Below, in pieces: positions 34,204 through 41,502 of a stretch of 64,000 nucleotides of DNA; the stretch's first letter is position 1; every line of letters starts with the position of its first letter. Below the pieces are notes generated by a model. That model was given only the letters and a program-made list of their open reading frames with translations. It had not been told where the DNA came from and searched no databases. The DNA is taken from NCBI RefSeq assembly GCF_001905505.1, contig NZ_LIPG01000004.1, forward strand, positions 62,001 through 126,000, written 5' to 3'. Source of the stretch: Streptomyces sp. CB02058. Lineage in GTDB: Bacteria; Actinomycetota; Actinomycetes; Streptomycetales; Streptomycetaceae. Made by a program: the position numbers and the translations under genes.

Positions 34204-34785
34204 CGGAGCAGTCCCCACGCCGCCGGCCGGCGCAGGCGAGGGCCGGCAGTGCGGCGCACTGTGCCGGAGGCCATGGAGAACTCCAAAGTCGCTGGTGAAG
34301 GAAACCACACGACGCATCGCCCCTGGGCGGACCGGGAAGGCGCGGTGCCGTCCGTCCAGGCAACCTCGCACGGAGCGGCTACGCCAGTTCTCGACGCCGT
34401 TCGGCGTAGGCATCCATCCAGCCGCCGGTGCGAGTCGGCACGCGGAGAAGTGGGGCGCCGGTCGACGGGCGTGGGCCCTACCCAGGCTGTCCAGGCCGTG
34501 AGGAACCAGGCACAACTGGGGGACCCTGTCAGTACGTGTAACAGCAGTGCCTTCCACGCGTCTCTGATCTGCGGTTTCCTCAATCGTGGCAGCGGATGCG
34601 GCCCGGGTCCGGCGGCGGTCACCTGCGTGCGGGATCCGGGATGCCTGTCGGCTCCGGGTGGCCGAGGGTGAACAACGCCGCATGCTGAAGAAGATCTCGG
34701 GCGAGCGCTCCGCCTGATCCCAGGCCCGAGGAGCGAACTGGCCCCGCACGATCAGCGGGGCGCATGGAACCCAGGAAGGAACAGG
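34204..34785. other. Intergenic stretch with a possible gene tail
   Basis: 582 bases between divergent genes. Near its end, one plus-strand frame reads LRVAEGEQRRMLKKISGERSA and stops at 34727-34729; it looks like the last helix of a lost protein, since no start or domain lies ahead of it. Otherwise nothing recognised. Confidence 0.4.
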
Positions 34786-35220
34786 ATGACCGGCAACGAA
34801 TTCGAACAGATTTTTCCGCTCGGGGAGAAGAACGACGCCTATGCGCAGTACTTCATCGGCCAGAGCTATCTGGCCCTGCTCACCTCGGGAGGTGTTCCGG
34901 TCAGCAACGTGTCCTTCGAGCCGGGTTGCCGCAACAACTGGCACATTCACCATGGCACGGACGGAGGTGGTGACCAGATCCTGCTGTGCACGGCCGGCAG
35001 CGGCTGGTTCCAGGCCGAGGGCGATGACCCCATCAGCATGGAGCCCGGAGCGGTGATCCGCGTCCCGGCGGGCACGAAGCACTGGCACGGCGCGAAGGCC
35101 GACTCATGGTTCTCGCACGTCGCCTTCATCACCCCGGGCGAAGGCGTCAGCAATGAATGGCTCGAGCCCGTCACCGACGAGGTGTACGGGGCGCTACCGA
35201 AGAACGGAACGAACGCATGA
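34786..35220 (+). CDS. Cupin-domain protein
   Basis: A 144-residue single-domain cupin. The first metal-binding motif NNWHIHHGTDGGGDQILLC matches the G-x5-H-x-H-x3-4-E motif with Gln in place of Glu, and the second is VPAGTKHWHGA. It resembles small cupins found next to carboxymuconolactone decarboxylase-like or reductase genes. The ribosome binding site GGAAGGA precedes ATG 34786. The stop overlaps the next start (ATGA), so it is translated together with the aldo/keto reductase; the two may act on the same carbonyl compound. Confidence 0.8.
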   Translation: MTGNEFEQIFPLGEKNDAYAQYFIGQSYLALLTSGGVPVSNVSFEPGCRNNWHIHHGTDGGGDQILLCTAGSGWFQAEGDDPISMEPGAVIRVPAGTKHWHGAKADSWFSHVAFITPGEGVSNEWLEPVTDEVYGALPKNGTNA

Positions 35221-36074
35221 CCATCCTGGACGAGACCTACACCCTGTCCAACGGCGTCGCGATCCCCAAGCTGGGGCTGGGCACCTGGTTCATCGACGAC
35301 GACAAGGCGGCCGAGGCGGTCCGCGCGGCCGTGGAGATCGGCTACCGCAACATCGACACCGCGCAGGCCTACGGCAACGAGCGCGGCGTCGGCGAAGGCG
35401 TGCGCACCGCCGCGGTGGCCCGCGACGAGCTGTTCGTGTCGACGAAACTCGCAGCCGAGATCAAGGACTACGAACAAGCGGTCGCCTCGATCGACGAGTC
35501 ACTCCACAAGCTCGGCCTCGAGTACATCGACCTGATGCTCATCCACAGCCCGCAGCCGTGGGACGACTTCCGCGGCGGCGACTACGCCGAGGGCAACCGC
35601 GCGGCCTGGCGCGCGCTCGAAGAGGCCCACCGGGCCGGCAGGATCCGCTCCATCGGGGTGTCCAATTTCGAGCAGCAGGACCTGGAGAGCCTGCTCCAGG
35701 GGGCGACCACCGTGCCGCACGTGAACCAGCTGCTCGTCCACGCCGGCAACACCCCCTCGGAGCTCCTCGGCTACTGCGAGGCCGAGCAGATCCTCGTCGA
35801 GGCGTACTCGCCGATCGCGCACGGCGCGATCCTGAAGAACGCCGAAGTCCGGGCGATGGCCGAGAAGTACGGCGTGTCCGTCCCCCAGCTCTGCATCCGC
35901 TACACCCTGCAGCTCGAGACGGTGTCCCTGCCCAAGACGGCCAACCCCGAGCACATGCGCTCCAACGCCGAGGTCGACTTCGAGATCTCCGGCGCCGACA
36001 TGGACGCCCTGCGCAGCCTGCGCGATGTGGACTACGGCGAGCACAGCGCCTTCCCCGTCTACAGCGGCAGGTGA
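35217..36074 (+). CDS. Aldo/keto reductase (2,5-diketogluconate reductase-like)
   Basis: A 285-residue NADPH-dependent reductase. Catalytic Asp and Tyr are in NIDTAQAYGNE, Lys in LFVSTKLAAE, and His in LMLIHSPQPW, so the tetrad is intact (unlike the reductase at 26974). IGVSNFEQQDLESLL and LPKTANPEHMRSNAEV complete the fold and cofactor site. It reduces an aldehyde or ketone; the substrate is not known. It is the second gene of the cupin operon, overlapping by 4 bases. Confidence 0.87.
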   Translation: MTILDETYTLSNGVAIPKLGLGTWFIDDDKAAEAVRAAVEIGYRNIDTAQAYGNERGVGEGVRTAAVARDELFVSTKLAAEIKDYEQAVASIDESLHKLGLEYIDLMLIHSPQPWDDFRGGDYAEGNRAAWRALEEAHRAGRIRSIGVSNFEQQDLESLLQGATTVPHVNQLLVHAGNTPSELLGYCEAEQILVEAYSPIAHGAILKNAEVRAMAEKYGVSVPQLCIRYTLQLETVSLPKTANPEHMRSNAEVDFEISGADMDALRSLRDVDYGEHSAFPVYSGR

Positions 36075-36256
36075 CACGGGGCGAGCGCCACCTCACGCCG
36101 ACACGGGTCGCCATGACTCACCGGGCCGGACGCATCCGCGTCGACTCCCGACGAGGCTGCACGACCGGCTCGCGGCGCCAACGGCCTGGTTCGCGCTCGC
36201 GACGCGCGGGGCCAGGCCCGTTCGTCCTGCGCTGACGGCTCGTGCCGGGGAAGCGT

Positions 36257-36469
36257 TCAGGCCAGCCAGAGTGCGCGGGCCACCAGGGCCGCCGCGATGA
36301 GCAGCACCACCGCCGCTTGCTGCCAAAGGAGGCGCCGGTCGCGACGGCGGTCGTCGGCGGTGAGCTCCTCGACCCGTTCCCTCAGCGCCTGGAGATCCGT
36401 GGCCGCCGGGCTCCCGCCGTCCGCGGGCGTGCCGGTTCCGTCACTCGGGTCTCCGCTTCGCACGGTCAT
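36257..36469 (-). CDS. Small membrane protein, last gene of the glycan operon
   Basis: A 70-residue protein: a hydrophilic, coiled-coil-prone N-terminal half (LQALRERVEELTADDRRRDRRLL) and one C-terminal membrane helix (AAVVLLIAAALVARALWLA). The C-terminus is in or across the membrane, the N-terminus probably cytoplasmic. Its ATG overlaps the glycosyltransferase stop (ATGA), making it the fifth gene of the operon. No named family; likely a membrane partner or regulator of the glycosyltransferase. Confidence 0.6.
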   Translation of the reverse strand: MTVRSGDPSDGTGTPADGGSPAATDLQALRERVEELTADDRRRDRRLLWQQAAVVLLIAAALVARALWLA

Positions 36470-37968
36470 CGTCCTGCCCTCACCTTCCCGGTCTTCTTGG
36501 TCTTGTCCCATGTCATGTCGGCATTGCGCGCCTGGAGGACGAAGGAGGCGACCAGAGAGGCGGTGAGCAGGGATCCGTAGCCGACCAGGGTCAGCAGGAC
36601 GGGGGCGAGCGGCCGCAGGCGGGTGCCGGTCAACAGCTTGGCGATCCACGCGATGGGGATGGACAGCGCGAGCCACACGTAAATGATGATCATCAGGACG
36701 GGGGTGGAGCCGTCCCCCGGCAGGATCCCCGCGTCGTCGAGCAGGGGCAGGAAGACGTCCGGCAGCGCGGTGATCACCAGGATGCAGGTCGACACCAGAC
36801 CGGGGTAGATCAGCGCCTCGAACCAGCATCGGCGGAACGTCGCCGGGTCGACCACCGCCGACATGAGGACGATCAGGAGGTAGCAGACGAGGTTGACGAC
36901 CCATAGCAGGTGGAACAGCGCCCATGCCCTGTCGGAGTCGGTGAAGTAGAGGAAGAGCAGCGACGCGGAGCAGGCGACCAGGAGAAACGGCGTCGCGAGC
37001 AGCGAGAACCAGATCAGGCCGAAGAGGGTGGAGCCCAGCCTGTGCTGGTCGCGCCGGGCGCGCGGACGGAACCACACGTGCCGGTAGCGGTGGGTGACCT
37101 GGAGGTTGCCCCGGGCCCAGCGCACCCGCTGCTTCCACAGGCTCGCCAGGTCGCCCGGCTCCTCGGCGAACACGGTGGCGTAGCCGTCGAAGACGACGCG
37201 GCGTCCGGCGAGCTGGGTCTCGAAGGTGGTGACGGTGTCCTCGGCGAGGGTGCTGGTGTCGATTCGTCCGCCGATGGCCTCCAGGCTGGTGCGTCTGTGC
37301 AGTTGGGCGCCGCCGGCCAGGCAGGCGACGACGCCCAGCACGTTGTGCGCCCGGCGGGCGGCGGCCTGCGCGGTGATGTACTCGAAGGCGATGTAGCGGG
37401 TGAGGTAGTTGCCCTGCTTTCCACTGCCTTCCTTGATGTACGCGGTCACGGCGCCCACGTTCGGTTCGGCCAGGTGCCGGGTCATGCGCCACAGGGCATC
37501 GGAGTCGAAGACGACGTCGGCGTCCATGATGAGGACGGCCTCGGCCCAGTCGTCGCCCAGTACGTGGGCCAGGCCGTGGTTGAGGGTGTGGGCCTTGCCC
37601 TGGCCGCCGTTCTCGCGCCGCAGGTGTTCCACGCTGCCCGGGTAGCGGGCCGTCAGTGCGCGCAGCACCTGGGGGGTCTCGTCCGTGCTGGCGTCGTCGA
37701 TGACGACGACGCGGAGCCGGTCACGCGGATAGTTCAGGGCGAGAAGTCCTTCGACGGAGGCGGTGAGGACCGGTGCCTCGTTCCAGGCCGGGATGAGGAT
37801 CGCCGTGCGCGGCAGCGGGAACGGGGCGTCCCCTGCGGTCTCGTACAGGTACCTGAATCGCTGGAAGCCGACGAGGAGGAACTGGATCACGGCGACCACC
37901 AACGGCACCGCGCCGAGGAACACGATCACGGTGGCGACGACGTGCAGGATGTCGTTCAGGGCGTGCAC
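36466..37968 (-). CDS. Membrane family-2 glycosyltransferase (processive, BcsA/chitin-synthase-like)
   Basis: A 500-residue protein: one N-terminal membrane helix (VVATVIVFLGAVPLVVAVIQ), a GT2 catalytic domain, then four to five membrane helices. Processive-type motifs are visible: IDDAST (nucleotide-sugar Asp), MDADVVFD (DxD), TLAEDTV (TED position) and QRVRWARG (QxxRW). It should polymerise a sugar from a nucleotide donor across the membrane; no PilZ domain. GTG 37968 is preceded by GGAGGAG and overlaps the end of the PHP gene; the frame upstream to 38145 lies within that gene. The sugar is unknown, perhaps N-acetylglucosamine given the deacetylase in the operon. Confidence 0.83.
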   Translation of the reverse strand: MHALNDILHVVATVIVFLGAVPLVVAVIQFLLVGFQRFRYLYETAGDAPFPLPRTAILIPAWNEAPVLTASVEGLLALNYPRDRLRVVVIDDASTDETPQVLRALTARYPGSVEHLRRENGGQGKAHTLNHGLAHVLGDDWAEAVLIMDADVVFDSDALWRMTRHLAEPNVGAVTAYIKEGSGKQGNYLTRYIAFEYITAQAAARRAHNVLGVVACLAGGAQLHRRTSLEAIGGRIDTSTLAEDTVTTFETQLAGRRVVFDGYATVFAEEPGDLASLWKQRVRWARGNLQVTHRYRHVWFRPRARRDQHRLGSTLFGLIWFSLLATPFLLVACSASLLFLYFTDSDRAWALFHLLWVVNLVCYLLIVLMSAVVDPATFRRCWFEALIYPGLVSTCILVITALPDVFLPLLDDAGILPGDGSTPVLMIIIYVWLALSIPIAWIAKLLTGTRLRPLAPVLLTLVGYGSLLTASLVASFVLQARNADMTWDKTKKTGKVRAGR

Positions 37969-38729
37969 GGCTCCTCCGGATTCCTTCGCATCAGGGCGCC
38001 GGATCCGCGCCCGGCCTCGGCCAGCGCCTGGGACACCCAGGGGAAGAGACCGACGGCGTCGGCCCGGTGCGCATCGCTGCCCGCAGCCAGAGTCACTCCC
38101 GCGCGGCTCAGCAGGGTGGCTGTCCGGACGGACGGGCAGCGCCACTTCTCGTTGAGTTCGACCGCGATGCCGTGCTCACGGCACGCGACCGCGAGGGGGG
38201 CGAGGAGAACCTCGTCGACGTCGTCCTCGTCGAGCCCGGACTTGGGCAGCACGCTGAACAGGTGCGCCAGGTGCGCGCCGCGGCCCGGCGGGATGCGGGT
38301 CACCGCCCGCGCGGTTGCCTGCACGAGGAGGCGCAGGGCCTCGGAGGAGGTGAGCTTTCCCTCGTCGACCAGCGCCCGCACGGTGCCTGGGTGTGCGGGC
38401 CCGTCGGGGAGCGGGAAACGGTGGTCGGCAAGGGCGATGTGCTCGACTCCCGTGAGGTCCTCCGGCAGGTCGATACGGCCATCGGTATCCAGGATCTTGG
38501 CCTCGACACCGCACACCAGGCGTACGGAGGTCGTGGCGCGCGCGGCGCGCACGGCGGCCACGTACGCCGGGAGATAGGTGGTGTCCGCGCGGACGTGGTC
38601 GGTGAGGACCAGGGTGTGCAGCCCGGCGGTCTCCGCGGCAGCCACGACCTGGTCGAGGGGGTCGCGGCCGTCGGAGAAGTCCGTGTGCGTGTGCAGGTCC
38701 GTGCCCAGGGGGCCGGCTTCACCCCTCAC
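37956..38729 (-). CDS. PHP-domain phosphoesterase
   Basis: A 257-residue protein of the polymerase and histidinol phosphatase superfamily. Metal-binding motifs: DLHTHTDFSDGRDP (motif I), LVLTDHV (motif II), GVEAKIL (motif III), ALADHRF, and the C-terminal LAAGSDAHRADAVG. Likely a cytoplasmic phosphatase or phosphodiesterase on a small substrate. The start (ATG 38729) overlaps the ATP-grasp stop by 4 bases, and the stop overlaps the glycosyltransferase start by 13 bases. It may act on a phosphorylated sugar or lipid-linked intermediate. Confidence 0.82.
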   Translation of the reverse strand: MRGEAGPLGTDLHTHTDFSDGRDPLDQVVAAAETAGLHTLVLTDHVRADTTYLPAYVAAVRAARATTSVRLVCGVEAKILDTDGRIDLPEDLTGVEHIALADHRFPLPDGPAHPGTVRALVDEGKLTSSEALRLLVQATARAVTRIPPGRGAHLAHLFSVLPKSGLDEDDVDEVLLAPLAVACREHGIAVELNEKWRCPSVRTATLLSRAGVTLAAGSDAHRADAVGLFPWVSQALAEAGRGSGALMRRNPEEPCTP

Positions 38730-39853
38730 GCCGGCGCTCCCGTGCCGGGGAGGCCGGACTCGGTGCTGTCGCCCATGTCACCCAGTTCGCGGGGGCTCAG
38801 GACGATGTCCTGCCAGTGGCGGACCACCGCCGTCTCGTAGTGCTCGATGCACTCGGGCAGCTCGGTGCCCAGGAGGCCGGCGACCGCCCACTTCGGCATG
38901 TCCACCCCGGAGGCCACGGTCAGGGAAAGCCCGCCCGGCGGACGCGGGTTCACCTCCAGGAGCGCGGGCTTTCCGGACCTGTCCTGGCGTACCTGCACGT
39001 TGAGAATCCCGCGTAGCCCCAGGGTGTGCACGGTGTCCTTGGCGAGATCGGAGAGCTCCGGGGCGCGCAGGACACGGCCGGCGACGATGACACCGGAGTC
39101 GGTCTTGTCGCGGGAACGGGGGACAGCTGCGACGACCCGGCCGGTGGCGTCGGTGAGAACGTCGACGGAGTACTCGGTGCCAGGCAGCAGTTCCTGCAGC
39201 AGACAGGAACCGTCGTGCGGGAGCGCGGCAAGGTCCGACGGGTCCTTGACGAGGATGATGCCACGCGAGCCGGACCCGCTGCGGGGCTTGACGATGGCGG
39301 GGAACCCGCCCTCGAAGTCCGTGGCCTCGCCGTCGGGGGCTCCTCCGCCCGACGGGCCGAGGACCCGGGTGGCCGGCAGCCGTACAGCCCCGTTGCACGC
39401 CTCGGCGAGCCGCCACTTGTCGAGGCAGTTCTCCAACGCCTCCGCAGGGGACACCAGCAGCTGCACGCCCGCTGCGGCGAAGTCGGTGGCGGCGCGGGAC
39501 AGGGCCACCAACTCGACGTCCACGGTGGGGATCAGGACGTCGATGTCGTGGCGTTCGCACAGGCGCAGCACAGCCTCGGCGAACTGCGGTGCGTCGCCCG
39601 GCGGCAGCAGCATCCGATAGGCGCGGGGGACGAGGTAGAGGCCGGCGCCGTTGGGATCGAGGTCTGCCGCGTACCGCTCGGCGACACCCTCCAGACCGCG
39701 CAGGAAGCACACCCCCGACGGACCGCCGGCGCCCGTGACCAGGACCCTCGGCGGGCGGCCCAGGGGCGCGGCCAGGTCGGGCGCGAAAGGGGAGCCGCCG
39801 CGGACGAGGTCAGGCGTGGTCGGCGGGGTAGTAACCCAGGGGCGTGTTGTCAT
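38726..39853 (-). CDS. ATP-grasp ligase (carbamoyl-phosphate-synthase-like)
   Basis: A 375-residue ATP-grasp enzyme. It has an N-terminal Rossmann-like domain (VLVTGAGGPSGVCFLRGLEG), then the ATP-grasp pair with FPAIVKPRSGSGSRGIILV, LLQELLPGTEYSVDVLTD and LLEVNPRPPGG (metal ligands E and N). These enzymes couple a carboxylate to an amine through an acyl phosphate; a role in putting an amino acid on an amino sugar would fit the operon, but that is inference. The start is ATG 39853, overlapping the preceding gene by 44 bases, with no better start downstream. Confidence 0.83.
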   Translation of the reverse strand: MTTRPWVTTPPTTPDLVRGGSPFAPDLAAPLGRPPRVLVTGAGGPSGVCFLRGLEGVAERYAADLDPNGAGLYLVPRAYRMLLPPGDAPQFAEAVLRLCERHDIDVLIPTVDVELVALSRAATDFAAAGVQLLVSPAEALENCLDKWRLAEACNGAVRLPATRVLGPSGGGAPDGEATDFEGGFPAIVKPRSGSGSRGIILVKDPSDLAALPHDGSCLLQELLPGTEYSVDVLTDATGRVVAAVPRSRDKTDSGVIVAGRVLRAPELSDLAKDTVHTLGLRGILNVQVRQDRSGKPALLEVNPRPPGGLSLTVASGVDMPKWAVAGLLGTELPECIEHYETAVVRHWQDIVLSPRELGDMGDSTESGLPGTGAPA

Positions 39854-40943
39854 GGACGAGCTCCAGAGGTTCGGCGTAGCGGGTTCGGGAGAAGCGGCCC
39901 CAGTAGCGGGCGGTGGAGCGCAGGAGCTCCTCCTCGAGGTACCAGCGGCTCGCTGCCTGGGAGTTGTGCGCGCCGATCGCGGAGAGTTTCGCCTCCAGGT
40001 CGGCCTCGCTCAGTTCGACGAAACGATTCGGCTGATAGGCGACGGTGGCCGACGGCGACTGGTAGCAGGCCAGGCGGGCAACCTGACGCGACGCCACGAG
40101 CGTGGCCCGATGGACCGCCCGGTGGTCCTGGTGGGTGTCGCTCTCGGAGTGCACCAGGACGACGTCCGGGTCGACCTCGGCAACCGCGCGTTCGATGGTC
40201 CTGACGGTGGCACTGTCGTCGCTGATGGAGCCGTCGGGAAGGTTTTCCATGATGAGGTGCGCGCCGAGCACCTCGGCGGCTCGATGGGCCTCCTCGCGTC
40301 GGCGGTCCGGGTCACCGCCGTTGGCGCCGCCCGACAGGGTCAGGATGGTGATGCCCCACCCGCCGTGCGCCCGGCGGTGGATGATGCCCCCGGCCCCGAT
40401 CTCGACATCGTCCGGGTGGGCGCCGACCACCAGCATCCGAGGCCCCGCCTGACGTGCACCCTCGACTCTCAGCGGATCGGCCCTGTTCTCAAGGACTCTG
40501 GCCACGGCTGCGACGAGGCCGTCCGGGTCGCCCCGCTCGACCATGTCGGCGGCCCGGCCGCGAAGGGCGGCCATCGCCCGGCGCGTACTGGGCGCCTCGT
40601 CGGACACCACGACCGGAGCGCCGGGAACTCCCGTGCGCCACTGGTCGAGCAGTGCGGTCAGGGACGCGTCGTCACCACTGATCCCGGTGTCCCACACGGC
40701 CACGTCCCAGAGCCGTACCGGGGCGGGCGGCACAGCCCCGGCGCTGAGGAAGTCGGCTACGGAGCCGACACAGTGCACGTGTGACGCGCCGTGCGAACGC
40801 AGCGTTTCGGCGATGCGGGCAGCCGTGCCTTCGTCGCGGTCACCGAGGAGGATGCGTGCACCGGACAGCGCGGCTGAAGCGGCGTGGTCGTGCGGAGTGA
40901 AACCCTCACCACCCCTATCTGGCATATCAGACATAAAGGGCAT
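39810..40943 (-). CDS. Receiver-like domain fused to PIG-L/LmbE deacetylase
   Basis: A protein of about 377 residues. The first about 140 residues look like a response-regulator receiver (ARILLGDRDEGTAARIAETL; DVAVWDTGISGDDASL with a possible phospho-Asp), but the conserved Lys is missing (ADMVERGDPDGL), so it may be a pseudo-receiver. The remainder is a PIG-L N-deacetylase: AHPDDVEIGAGG (zinc-binding HPDD) and HSESDTHQDHRAVH (the second zinc His). These enzymes deacetylate N-acetylglucosamine-type substrates, as MshB does in mycothiol synthesis. First gene of the operon; starts at 40943, 40934 or 40925 are all possible, as no clear ribosome binding site is seen. Confidence 0.78.
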   Translation of the reverse strand: MPFMSDMPDRGGEGFTPHDHAASAALSGARILLGDRDEGTAARIAETLRSHGASHVHCVGSVADFLSAGAVPPAPVRLWDVAVWDTGISGDDASLTALLDQWRTGVPGAPVVVSDEAPSTRRAMAALRGRAADMVERGDPDGLVAAVARVLENRADPLRVEGARQAGPRMLVVGAHPDDVEIGAGGIIHRRAHGGWGITILTLSGGANGGDPDRRREEAHRAAEVLGAHLIMENLPDGSISDDSATVRTIERAVAEVDPDVVLVHSESDTHQDHRAVHRATLVASRQVARLACYQSPSATVAYQPNRFVELSEADLEAKLSAIGAHNSQAASRWYLEEELLRSTARYWGRFSRTRYAEPLELVHDNTPLGYYPADHA

Positions 40944-41502
40944 TGTAACGTAGTGATCAGCTTCACCCCGGTGCTCGTCGGCGAGGCTGACGGCCTGGCG
41001 GCATCGGACTCGTGACCCGTACCGGCCGCGACGGCGGAGTACGCACAACGCGGCAGCCCCGTGCGCCGCGAGATGCCGACGAGCCGCAGTCGAAAGCCCG
41101 GGCAGCAGCCCAGGTCCGCTTCACCGGTCCGCTTGTTGCTCATAGCAGCGCAACAGCCGCCTGCTCAACTCGGCTTCGGCGAGCGTCACCGTGGATGGCC
41201 CGGTCGCCCCCGGCACCGACTTCGATCCCGACCACATCGCCGAGCACTACTGGAGCATTACGGGAACCCGCACACGCAGCCGCGCGCCCTCTGGGACCGC
41301 GAGGCACTGCATACCGGGCGCTGCCGACGGCGCCCTGCCGCAAGAACCCTCCGGCTGCGGTCCGATTCCTGCCGGTGAGGCTCCTGGGTGATGAGCGGGC
41401 CGACGCGTGCGAACGTTCGCCGACGGCTTACGCCCCCGAAGCTGGAGGTGTCTCTTGCGTCGAAAGCGGGATCTGCGTCTCGAACACCGCGGCCCGAGGG
41501 CC
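40944..41502. other. Intergenic stretch upstream of the glycan operon
   Basis: 559 bases, containing the broken dehydrogenase fragment at 41161-41316 and the unresolved promoter of the operon. An A/T-richer patch around 40921-40965 (ACATAAAGGGCATTG and GTAACGTAGTGATCA) probably contains the minus-strand operon's promoter or start region. Confidence 0.4.
41161..41316 (+). pseudogene. C-terminal remnant of a short-chain dehydrogenase, frameshifted
   Basis: One plus-strand frame reads VDGPVAPGTDFDPDHIAEHYW (in parts: VDGPVAP, FDPDHIAEHYW), and the next reads HTQPRALWDREALHTG. Joined, they reproduce the conserved C-terminal end of a group of actinobacterial SDR enzymes (FDPD-x-IAE-x-YW-x-x-HTQPR-x-x-W). 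The break coincides with a nearby duplication: GAGCACTACTG at 41242-41252 followed directly by GAGCATTACGG at 41253-41263, an 11-base insertion that shifts the frame. The N-terminal two thirds, including the cofactor motif, is absent. Confidence 0.6.

Noticed and set aside
34204..35088. N-terminal extension of the SpoIIE-type phosphatase frame
   Set aside because: It would overlap the cupin gene and 580 bases of non-coding DNA; homology begins at about HEFIAEVHATAPTNLPTLI.
38726..39853. Alternative plus-strand frames (257 and 392 residues) across the ATP-grasp gene
   Set aside because: Antisense shadows; ATP-grasp motifs on the minus strand are complete.
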